Assembly: GCA_003164275.1 (NCBI GenBank)
Contig: PLSY01000331.1
Coordinates: 1-28,359, forward strand
Direction of reading: 5' to 3'
Source: Acidimicrobiaceae bacterium
Lineage (GTDB): Bacteria; Actinomycetota; Acidimicrobiia; Acidimicrobiales; RAAP-2
Length of the DNA stretch: 28,359 nt
A program made the position numbers and the translations under genes. Below, one piece after another: positions 22,514-28,359 of this stretch (position 1 is the stretch's first letter; each line of letters begins with the position of its first letter). Below the pieces are notes generated by a model. The model ran no database searches. It was not told the origin of the DNA and worked only from the letters and a program-made list of their open reading frames with translations.

Positions 22514-23101
22514 ATGGTTTCCAAAGCACGACTCTTGACCGGCGTGGCGGCGGTCGGTCTGGCCGTCATCGGCGCCTCGGCGGTCGGCGCTCTTCCGGCG
22601 GCGGCCAGCTCGAGTTCAGTGACGGCTTCCCCGGCCAAAGGACTGTTGACCGCGGCACAAGCAGACAAGCTCGGATTCGCAAAGACGGCCGGGAAGCCGA
22701 TGACGAGCTCGAAGACGGGCGTGTCGGGGTGTGCCAAAGGCGCCGAGGTGGCCTTTGAGGACACCAAGGGGGCAACGGGCCTCATCGCCGAGGTGCTGGT
22801 ATGCAGCTCTACCAAGGGCCCGGCCAGTGTGCTCAAGAATGTGAAAGCGGCCACGACGTCTGCCCCTTTGACCCCGCCGAGGAGCTTGGGGCCGACGGCG
22901 GTGGAGAAGGCCACCGACGGCAACACCTATGCCATCTATTGGCAGCGCGGCAAGATCCTCGAGCTCGTGGCCTACGACGCCAATGTCCCGGCCTCGGCCA
23001 GCAGCACCACAACGACATCGGTTCCCGCCCCGCCCCTGACCGCGGCACAGCAGCAGATTCTGTCCAAAGCGGCCCTCCAACAGGACGCCACGGTCAAGTA
23101 G
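22514..23101 (+). CDS. Secreted protein of unknown function
   Basis: 195 residues with a clear Sec signal peptide: positive start MVSKARLL, hydrophobic core TGVAAVGLAVIGASAVGALPA and cleavage near AAASS (about residue 31). The mature part has two cysteines (VSGCAKG and VLVCSSTKG) that may pair, a segment GPTAVEKATDGNTYAIYWQRGKILEL, and a Ser/Thr-rich tail with TTTTSVPAPPLTAAQQQI. Its order of elements (Leu/Ala helix, Cys, strand, second helix, Gly-x-A, short strands) is like the lipoprotein at 11735-12385, suggesting distant relation. GAAAGG lies six bases before the ATG; the TTG at 22508 is less likely. Confidence 0.75.
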   Translation: MVSKARLLTGVAAVGLAVIGASAVGALPAAASSSSVTASPAKGLLTAAQADKLGFAKTAGKPMTSSKTGVSGCAKGAEVAFEDTKGATGLIAEVLVCSSTKGPASVLKNVKAATTSAPLTPPRSLGPTAVEKATDGNTYAIYWQRGKILELVAYDANVPASASSTTTTSVPAPPLTAAQQQILSKAALQQDATVK

Positions 23102-23135
23102 GAAGTGAGCGGCCGGCCCGGGCCTTTGGCCATCA

Positions 23136-23150
23136 GTGCGGTCAGCGCAC
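23136..23150. terminator. Short hairpin between convergent genes
   Basis: GTGCG and CGCAC form a perfect 5-bp stem with loop GTCAG in the 54-bp gap between the secreted protein and the monooxygenase. No U-tract; a weak candidate terminator. Confidence 0.25.
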
Positions 23151-23155
23151 CAACC

Positions 23156-24295
23156 CTAAGCCTTCTCTGACCCCTTGAAGTGGGGGATGACGTGCTCACC
23201 GATGTTTTGGATCGTCTCGAGCATGGCCCACTGGGGAACGGTGCCCATCTGGTTGAGGAACAGGATCTCGTCGGCCCCGGCGTCGATGAGCCGTCCGACA
23301 TAGCCGATGCAGTCCTCGACCGTCCCGTAGGCATGGTTGGGGTTGGCCATGGCCATGGCCGGGTCGGAGAAGTCGACGGTGACCTGCTCGCTGCCGATCG
23401 ATGACTTGATGATGGTGGTGCCGTCACCGGCAACGGTCGTCAGGTCGTCGGGCCACGACGCGGGGTCGGGAAGGGGCATCTTGCCTGCCGAGCCCCAGTG
23501 TCCGATGGACTCCATGAAGAATCGTTGGCCTCGGAGCCCCAGTCTGCGCGCCTCGTTGCCGTCGTCCAGCACGACGGCCGGGCAGAGGGCGGCCAGGTGC
23601 TCGGTCGGGCGCAGGCCCACCTGATCACTCTCCACCCGGTCGGCAAAGGCCTTCCGGTACATCTCGTTCTTCTCGGCCACCTGCTCTGGGCCACCGAAGC
23701 CGAGGACGAGAGCTCCGATGCCACGTGAGCCCGCGGCGACCAGGGAGTCAGCGTGAGTGCAGGCCATGTAGAGCGGCGGGTGCGGGTCCTGTAGGGGCTT
23801 GGGGTGGATGGGCCGTGGTGGGACGTCGATGAAACGACCATGGTGCTCGACCATCTCCTCGGTCCAAAAACGCGGAATGAGGCGCATCGACTCTTCGATC
23901 ATGGGGGGTAGATCGGCGAGCTGGTAGCCGAACGTGCCGGCCTCTTGTTGGGTGCCACCCTTTCCGAACCCGACATGGAGCCTCCCGCCCGAGAGGATGT
24001 CGAGGGTGGCGCACCGCTCGGCCACCTTTACCGGGTGGTTTTGCTGGGGGGGCAGGCAGATCACGCCATGCCCGACATGGATGCGTGAAGTGGCCCCGGC
24101 AACGAAGGCGAGGAACATCTCCGGCGCGCTCATGTGGGCGTAGTGGGTCAATGCCGTGTGCTCCACGGCCCAGATGACATCGAAACCCATCTCCTCGGCC
24201 AACAGCGCCTGGGCCAGCACGTCCTGGAAGATGCGATGGTCATCCTCGCGCGAGTCGAATTCGGTCTGCGCTTCATAGATCAGTGAGAACTTCAT
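23156..24295 (-). CDS. Luciferase-like flavin monooxygenase (LLM family)
   Basis: A 379-residue TIM-barrel flavoprotein of the bacterial luciferase superfamily; the FMN type (LuxA-like, two-component) is likelier than the F420 type because of the N terminus MKFSLIYEAQ and the segment EEMGFDVIWAVEHTALTHYAHMSAPEMF, in which VEH replaces the usual AEHH. HVGHGVICLPPQQNHPVKVAERCATLDILSGGRLHVGFGKGGTQQE is the flavin phosphate region. HPKPLQDPHPPLYMACTH is also typical. Proteins of this subgroup are common in mycobacterial and Acidimicrobiia degradation clusters, with unknown substrates. It diverges from a TetR gene and has an operator-like palindrome 23 bp upstream of its ATG, so it is very probably the target of that regulator. 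Confidence 0.9.
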   Translation of the reverse strand: MKFSLIYEAQTEFDSREDDHRIFQDVLAQALLAEEMGFDVIWAVEHTALTHYAHMSAPEMFLAFVAGATSRIHVGHGVICLPPQQNHPVKVAERCATLDILSGGRLHVGFGKGGTQQEAGTFGYQLADLPPMIEESMRLIPRFWTEEMVEHHGRFIDVPPRPIHPKPLQDPHPPLYMACTHADSLVAAGSRGIGALVLGFGGPEQVAEKNEMYRKAFADRVESDQVGLRPTEHLAALCPAVVLDDGNEARRLGLRGQRFFMESIGHWGSAGKMPLPDPASWPDDLTTVAGDGTTIIKSSIGSEQVTVDFSDPAMAMANPNHAYGTVEDCIGYVGRLIDAGADEILFLNQMGTVPQWAMLETIQNIGEHVIPHFKGSEKA

Positions 24296-24308
24296 GGAAC
24301 CCCCAGGG

Positions 24309-24314
24309 AAAATA
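24309..24314 (-). promoter_or_regulatory. Possible -10 box for the LLM monooxygenase gene
   Basis: TATTTT on the minus strand fits TANNNT. It would start transcription about seven bases before the ATG at 24295. The first palindromic operator (24318-24334) lies directly upstream, in the -10/-35 spacer. Confidence 0.4.
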
Positions 24315-24317
24315 GGC

Positions 24318-24334
24318 GTAGCCAGCGGCTACAG
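24318..24334. promoter_or_regulatory. TetR operator 1 (palindrome)
   Basis: GTAGCCAGCGGCTACAG. It agrees with operator 2 at all positions except the central two bases. The core GTAGCC-NNN-GGCTAC is a perfect inverted repeat. It lies between the two divergent genes, closer to the monooxygenase. Confidence 0.75.
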
Positions 24335-24345
24335 CAGGACACTGG

Positions 24346-24351
24346 TATTCT
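24346..24351 (+). promoter_or_regulatory. -10 box for leaderless tetR mRNA
   Basis: TATTCT, seven bases before the ATG at 24359, predicts a transcript starting at the start codon. It overlaps the left flank of operator 2, so bound repressor would block it. Confidence 0.55.
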
Positions 24352-24368
24352 GTAGCCAATGGCTACAG
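24352..24368. promoter_or_regulatory. TetR operator 2 (palindrome over the start codon)
   Basis: GTAGCCAATGGCTACAG. With the flanking bases the site from 24350 is a perfect 9-1-9 inverted repeat. The ATG of tetR is inside the site, so codons 1-3 are part of the operator. It begins 34 bp after operator 1. Confidence 0.78.
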
Positions 24369-24955
24369 ATGTCAATCGCCCCCAAGGCCGGGACGAGATC
24401 CTTGACGCTGTCCTCGACGCCGCCGAGAAGCTCTTCACCACGGCCGGCCCTTTTGACGTGTCGCTCCGGGCCATCGCTCAAGCGGCCGGGGTGAACTATG
24501 GGCTCGTCCACCGCCACTTCGGCACCAAGGACGCCCTGTTCGAGCGCCTGCTCCAGCGCTATGCCGACCGGTGGGGGGCCAGGCTCAGGGAGCTCGACTA
24601 TGAGGGCGCGCTCGACGAGCTGCTCGGAGCCGACCTGGAGACCGGCGCCTACGTTCGCCTCCTGGCCTGGACGCTGCTCTCGGACCGAGAGAGTGCCCAG
24701 TCCCATGCCCACCGCCGGTACGCCACGCTTGACCAGCTGCCGACCTTGGCCGCATCTGCCGAACCCGAGGTAGAGATCGACGTCCGAATGGAGGCCACCG
24801 CGGCTGCGTTGGCCTTCGCATTCGGCTGGCGGTTCTTCAACCCGTTCATCCGCGATGCCCTCCACTTGGAGTCCGACTCCGGCGACCTGCAGGCAGCCAT
24901 GCGCAGCTACCTCCACCGCCTCTCCGCCGAGCTACCCGAGGCCCAGGCCCGGTAG
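24359..24955 (+). CDS. TetR-family regulator of the LLM monooxygenase
   Basis: 198 residues. The DNA-binding domain is intact: DAAEKLFTTAGPFDVSLRAIAQAAGVNYGLVHRHFGTKDALFERLL, with recognition helix VNYGLVHRHF. The remaining part is helical, with hydrophobic ALAFAFGWRFFNPFIRDAL in the ligand domain. It probably represses itself and the divergent monooxygenase through the two palindromes, one of which contains its own start codon. The ATG at 24359 is supported by a -10 box seven bases upstream and absence of a ribosome site. The effector is unknown; candidates are the monooxygenase substrate or an acyl-CoA. Confidence 0.9.
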   Translation: MATDVNRPQGRDEILDAVLDAAEKLFTTAGPFDVSLRAIAQAAGVNYGLVHRHFGTKDALFERLLQRYADRWGARLRELDYEGALDELLGADLETGAYVRLLAWTLLSDRESAQSHAHRRYATLDQLPTLAASAEPEVEIDVRMEATAAALAFAFGWRFFNPFIRDALHLESDSGDLQAAMRSYLHRLSAELPEAQAR

Positions 24956-25178
24956 CCGCGACGCCTCGATCGGCCGGACAGTCAGCGTTCCCACCCGGAC
25001 ACTCCCACTGACCGGGGGACGGCGGCCGCCGTGGCCGCCGCCGCTCTACTGCCCTCGATCGTCACCATCTCGGAGCGCTGGGGCACATCATCGGGAACCG
25101 GCCGGCGACTTCAGCGGGGTTGGATTCGAGGCGCAACTGCCGTGGAAGGCTCGTGACAAGACCTTGAGAGGGGAGCCC

Positions 25179-25862
25179 ATGCCCGCAACTCCACCGACCG
25201 CCCGCAGGCGCAGCCGATTCATCGATCCGGAAATCGACGACTACACGGCGGCTCGATCCGCTGGTCCTGATGCACTGCAACTCGAGCTGCAACGCACCAC
25301 CCTGGAGAAAACCGGGAACGCTGCCGAAATGCAGATCGGGGACGACCAGGCCGTCCTGATGGAGATGCTGGTCCGAGCCATGGGAGCGAAGCAAGCCGTC
25401 GAGATCGGTACGTTCACCGGCTATTCGGCTCTGGCGGTGGCCAGGGGCCTTGGGTCTGACGGCCACCTGCTGTGCTGTGATGTCAGCGAGGAATGGACTG
25501 CAATTGCCCGTGACGCTTGGGAGAAGGCCGGTGTCGCTGAGCGGATCGAACTGCGAATCGGTCCGGCCCTGAAAACACTGCGCTCCCTCCCATCGGACGA
25601 ACAGTTCGACTTTGCCTTCATCGACGCAGACAAAACCGGGTATCCGGACTACTACGAGGACGTTCTGGCTCGCCTCCGACCGGGCGGCCTGATGCTCTTG
25701 GACAACATGCTCCAGAGTGGTCGAGTCCTCGATAACGGCGAGAGTGGTGAGAGCACTGTCGCCATCCGTGCTCTCAACGAGGCCATTGCCGTTGACCCCC
25801 GTGTGAAAGTGGTGTTGATCCCCATTGGTGACGGCATCAGCTTCGTGCAGAAGATTGAGTGA
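25179..25862 (+). CDS. Class I SAM O-methyltransferase (CCoAOMT/COMT-like)
   Basis: A 227-residue member of the O-methyltransferase family 3 (catechol/caffeoyl-CoA type), which methylates a hydroxyl in a metal-dependent way. Motifs: AVEIGTFTGYSALAVARGL (motif I, 73-91), CCDVSEEW (Asp101), FDFAFIDADKTGYPDYYE with metal ligand Asp149, and LMLLDNMLQSGRV with Asp175/Asn176. Length is typical. GGGGAG stands four to five bases before the ATG at 25179; the frame is open upstream but lacks similarity. Third positions are less G/C-rich than in the genes to the left and it is flanked on both sides by gene-poor DNA, so it may have been acquired separately. Confidence 0.92.
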   Translation: MPATPPTARRRSRFIDPEIDDYTAARSAGPDALQLELQRTTLEKTGNAAEMQIGDDQAVLMEMLVRAMGAKQAVEIGTFTGYSALAVARGLGSDGHLLCCDVSEEWTAIARDAWEKAGVAERIELRIGPALKTLRSLPSDEQFDFAFIDADKTGYPDYYEDVLARLRPGGLMLLDNMLQSGRVLDNGESGESTVAIRALNEAIAVDPRVKVVLIPIGDGISFVQKIE

Positions 25863-26299
25863 CGGGAGCGTTGATCGCAAGCGGCCCTCGACGGTCTACC
25901 GTCGGGTTGAACCGCACCACGACTGCAGGGAAGTGTGGGTAGCGAACCGAATACGCGTGGCGCCAGGAGACTGCTCGGGGGTGGCTGGTACGGAAGACCG
26001 CCGATGCCCCTCAGCTCATGAACTGTGGCTGATGGGAGTGATGGGTCGCCGAAGGGTCACATGCCAGCGCGGGTTGCACCTCACGGCTGCCTCGCACGTG
26101 GCGGACTGCCGAGGCCGGGGGGAAAACTACGGCCGCTCGTCGTTCAGCAGCACTTCGAGTCACCGTTCTAAGGTGTTGCGTCTGCCTGCCTGAAGCGCAC
26201 CAATACCTTTGATCGGGTGGTGGTGAGCTGGACTCCGCTTTGGATCTTCCGGGTTGGAGGCAACATCGCCAATCGTACGCAATGAGGGGGAGGAACAAG
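25863..26299. other. Gene-free intergenic stretch (437 bp)
   Basis: No convincing gene, RNA or repeat. A frame of about 122 codons overlaps the O-methyltransferase end in another phase but has atypical composition. GC falls (33 of 60 bases in 26161-26220). The promoter of the SDR downstream should lie near the right end. Confidence 0.5.
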
Positions 26300-27229
26300 A
26301 TGGGAAGATTGGACGGAAAGGTCGCGATCGTGACCGGGGCGGGTGGCGGAATCGGCAGGGAGCACGCGCTACTCCTGGCCACGGAGGGTGCGCAAGTCGT
26401 CGTCAACGACATCGGCCTGCGCACTGGCGCCGACGCGGCGTCCGTGGTGTCCGAGATCACCGAGGCGGGAGGGGCGGCGGTGACGAGCACGGCTTCGGCC
26501 ACCTTCGAAGGGGCCGAAGAGATCATCCAGACAGCCGTAGACTCGTTCGGCGGGGTGGACATCCTCGTGAACAACGCCACGGCAGGCGCCATGAACGACC
26601 TTTGGAAGTTCACCGAGGAGCAGTGGAACTCCACCATCGGCGTGAATGTTTCCGGGTACTTCGCCACCATTAGGGCGGCAGCACCGTACATGTGTCGAAA
26701 GGGCTCCGGAGCCATCGTCAACACGAGCTCCGGCTCCGGCTTCGGGCACCCGGCGATGATTGCCTACGCCACGGCCAAGGAGGGCGTCGTCGGCCTGACC
26801 CGAACGACCGCGAGGGAGATCGGTCGCTTCGGGGTGCGCTGCAACGCCATCCGGCCGTTCGCCACCGGCGTGTCGACTGCGGAGTACGCCAAGACCGCCG
26901 GCTCGTGGATGAGGGTCATGACCCTCACCATGGGCCCCGAGCCCGGTGTCGAGTCCCATCCCGACTTCGACCCGGAGCAGTTCCCACCCCGAAAGATCTC
27001 ACCGCTGGTGGTGTGGCTCTGCACCGACGCCGCGGCCAATATCAACGGCCGCACCTTCCACGTCGGCGGCGATGAGGTGTCGCTCTTGTCGGAGCCGGCG
27101 CCAGAGCGCACAGTGACCCAACCCGGCGGCTGGGATCTCGACGGTCTCGATGCAAGCGGGCTCGGAGCCGGACTGACCAATCCGTTCACGCTGGACTCGT
27201 TTCCCGAGTTGAAGCAGTTCGACGGATGA
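26300..27229 (+). CDS. SDR with C-terminal extension (17-beta-HSD type 4-like)
   Basis: A 309-residue SDR. MGRLDGKVAIVTGAGGGIGREHALLLATEGAQVVVNDIG, split as VTGAGGGIGREHA and VVVNDIG, is the start typical of peroxisomal-type hydroxyacyl-CoA dehydrogenases (HSD17B4-like), with cofactor loop GAGGGIG (13-19) and Asp37 favouring NAD. NNAG is replaced by NNAT (91-94); catalytic Ser in NTSSGSG and YATAK (Tyr156, Lys160) are intact. About 55 extra residues follow the fold end (from SEPAPERTV), rich in Gly and Pro. AGGGGGAGGA lies about six bases upstream of the ATG at 26300. It could be the 3-hydroxyacyl-CoA dehydrogenase step for this region; inference only. Confidence 0.9.
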   Translation: MGRLDGKVAIVTGAGGGIGREHALLLATEGAQVVVNDIGLRTGADAASVVSEITEAGGAAVTSTASATFEGAEEIIQTAVDSFGGVDILVNNATAGAMNDLWKFTEEQWNSTIGVNVSGYFATIRAAAPYMCRKGSGAIVNTSSGSGFGHPAMIAYATAKEGVVGLTRTTAREIGRFGVRCNAIRPFATGVSTAEYAKTAGSWMRVMTLTMGPEPGVESHPDFDPEQFPPRKISPLVVWLCTDAAANINGRTFHVGGDEVSLLSEPAPERTVTQPGGWDLDGLDASGLGAGLTNPFTLDSFPELKQFDG

Positions 27230-27740
27230 CGACAGTGGCCAATGGCCGGTCTATTGCGGCTGCCTCGGGTACGGAACGATTCTCTTCATGTAAGAATCCT
27301 CCGTGCTCAGGTGTCCAAGGGTAGGTGACCTTTCACCGGCATCGAATGGGCTCAAAGCAAACACTGCCTCTGAGTATCGGAGGGAGTGTGATTCCAACCC
27401 ACGGAGGCTTGCCCCTCATGGCTTCTCAAGTGCGAACCGAGCGGTCCAACGGGTGACACTTCGTGCCCCTTAGCTGGTGGTTATCGTTGATCCGGTCCAG
27501 TGATTTTGTTCGAGTTCGCCGGAATCCGCCTGAGTCCATCGTCGAAATTATGGCCAGAATCTCGGGCCGTCCCCGTCTGCTCACGAGTGGCTCCCGGCGC
27601 GCAGGTGTTCTCGGGTCCGGTGGATCAGCTGCGGGTGCCCTCATGCCACTCCTGTGCAACTGCACATCCGGGCCACCTCAACTCAGAAGCTAAGTTCTCA
27701 GATCGACTCGGAAACAGGAGCAGAGAAGACGGTGACGCCG
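27230..27740. other. Gene-poor, lower-GC stretch (511 bp)
   Basis: No family-like gene, tRNA or insertion sequence is visible. GC is about half in sampled lines (31 of 60 in 27241-27300 and again in 27481-27540), against 43 of 60 in 9781-9840. The stretch may be a decayed or transferred segment. Confidence 0.45.
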
Positions 27741-27905
27741 ATGACACAGGATGGTCAGAGATGGGGTCCTAGATGCCCGGAGTGCGGGATGCCTCAGATA
27801 CCCAATGACCAGCCACGTGAGGGCGACGCGGAGGGTCATACCCGTTGGAAGTGCATAAATGACGAAGGTTGTCTCAGAGCCAGGGACAACATCCTCGCTG
27901 ATTAG
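27741..27905 (+). CDS. Small zinc-ribbon-like protein, 54 residues
   Basis: A short protein with two cysteine pairs: RCPECGMPQ (Cys12, Cys15) and KCINDEGC (Cys38, Cys44), the spacing of a zinc-ribbon or treble-clef knuckle; a polar linker PNDQPREGDAEGHTRW separates them. Such proteins often bind nucleic acid or protein. Codon third positions are far less G/C-rich than in the other genes, which argues either for recent transfer or against coding. The ATG at 27741 lacks a close ribosome site; the GTG at 27732 with AGGAG eleven bases upstream is an alternative. No known family name is claimed. Confidence 0.5.
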   Translation: MTQDGQRWGPRCPECGMPQIPNDQPREGDAEGHTRWKCINDEGCLRARDNILAD

Positions 27906-28262
27906 GGCTCGAGATCCAAGATCCGGCCTTCGGCACGCCATCGTGGATCGATGGCGTCTCAGTGGATCGCAAGTTCCCACCAGCTCATCCATCGCCACCC
28001 GAGGGATTGCGATGCCGCGCCATCCGGATGGCTGGAAGCCCCCTTTGACGTTGCACTCGTCGGCCAACCCTCGAGAGATTTGAGGAGGAAGGCCGCCTCA
28101 TCGACAGAAAGTACGAGCCGATCATTGGCGTTAGGCTGGTTTCCAGCTTGGCCTCGGCGATCTGTTGCGTGGACCCCCTTGAGCCCTCCAACTCTTTCAG
28201 GGCGCTGGAATGCGGCAGTTCGAATAGATTCGGGACGAACAACAAACTGGAGCAGCGACAAC
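27906..28262. other. Gene-free stretch, possible decayed coding remnants (357 bp)
   Basis: No intact gene is recognised. On the minus strand, two frames carry protein-like pieces that join only through a frameshift: SSALKELEGSRGSTQQIAEA in one and RLVLSVDEAAFLLKSLEGW in another. This could be a broken gene or chance. Confidence 0.3.
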
Positions 28263-28359
28263 GTGCCGAGCTACGTTCCCGATGAAGACCGCTACCGGTC
28301 CATGACCTACCGCCGTTGTGGGCGCAGCGGCATCCTCTTGCCTGCTGTGTCGCTCGGCC
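28263..28359 (+). CDS. Aldo/keto reductase, YghZ/Gpr-type, N-terminal part (runs off window)
   Basis: Only the first 32 codons are present. The GTG start is followed by VPSYVPDEDRYRSM and then TYRRCGRSGILLPAVSLG, which closely matches the start of the E. coli YghZ (L-glyceraldehyde 3-phosphate reductase) and Kv-beta-like aldo/keto reductases: MxYRRCGxSGLxLPxxSLG. These enzymes reduce aldehydes with NADPH. GGAG lies ten bases upstream of the GTG. Catalytic residues are beyond the edge, so activity cannot be judged. Confidence 0.8.
   Translation, partial: MPSYVPDEDRYRSMTYRRCGRSGILLPAVSLG

Noticed and set aside
27230..28262. tRNA or attachment site in the low-GC stretch (GTTCGAAT at about 28218)
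   Set aside because: The T-loop-like bases lack the pairing arms and acceptor stem of a tRNA.
1..28359. CRISPR array, insertion sequence, prophage or toxin-antitoxin pair
   Set aside because: No regularly spaced repeats, transposase, integrase or toxin-like small gene pair was found.

Overview
This window looks like a chromosomal stretch of a high-GC actinobacterium, most likely one of the Acidimicrobiia or a relative with mycobacteria-like lipid metabolism. The reasons are strong G/C preference at third codon positions, many GTG starts, promoters whose -10 box sits 6 to 8 bases before the start codon (leaderless mRNA), a CysO-type sulfur carrier, and a dense set of acyl-CoA, short-chain dehydrogenase (SDR), P450 and luciferase-like monooxygenase genes. 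I found no rRNA, tRNA, CRISPR array, insertion sequence or phage gene.

Layout. 1-649 (+): the 3' end of threonine synthase and an overlapping CysO/MoaD-like sulfur carrier, closed by a hairpin at 673-703. 703-4022 (-): SAM methyltransferase, EthD-domain protein, cytochrome P450 and a TetR regulator translationally coupled to the P450. 4126-5936: hexapeptide acyltransferase (+) and membrane-anchored patatin-like phospholipase (-), whose 3' ends overlap. 6002-7956 (+): a two-gene operon of a RecB-like PD-(D/E)XK nuclease and a second protein that I read as a catalytically dead relative of the same fold. 7983-10610: acyl-CoA synthetase (-) and SDR (+) diverging from a region with a perfect 8-bp inverted repeat. 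10635-13186: glycerate 2-kinase (+), then a lipoprotein and a membrane protein (-). 13482-17580 (+): aldo/keto reductase, acyl-CoA dehydrogenase, a 57-residue small protein, a carboxymuconolactone-decarboxylase-family protein and an SDR. 17584-21372: D-aminoacylase-family amidohydrolase (-), SDR with a steroid-dehydrogenase-like insert and enoyl-CoA hydratase (+). 21376-23101: DoxX membrane protein and DUF1543 protein (-), then a secreted protein (+). 23156-24955: luciferase-like monooxygenase (-) and TetR regulator (+) diverging across two near-identical 17-bp palindromes. 25179-28359: O-methyltransferase, SDR, a small zinc-ribbon protein, and the start of a YghZ-type aldo/keto reductase, separated by gene-poor DNA of clearly lower GC.

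How the genes fit together. P450, acyl-CoA synthetase, acyl-CoA dehydrogenase, enoyl-CoA hydratase, four SDRs, a flavin monooxygenase and an EthD protein together form a toolkit for oxidising hydrophobic (cyclic, terpenoid or sterol-like) compounds and beta-oxidising the resulting acids. The substrate cannot be read from the sequence. The genes are not one operon: they lie in short units, at least two under local TetR control. The most unusual items are the nuclease and dead-nuclease pair, the twin operators between the monooxygenase and its regulator, and the repeated leaderless promoter layout.
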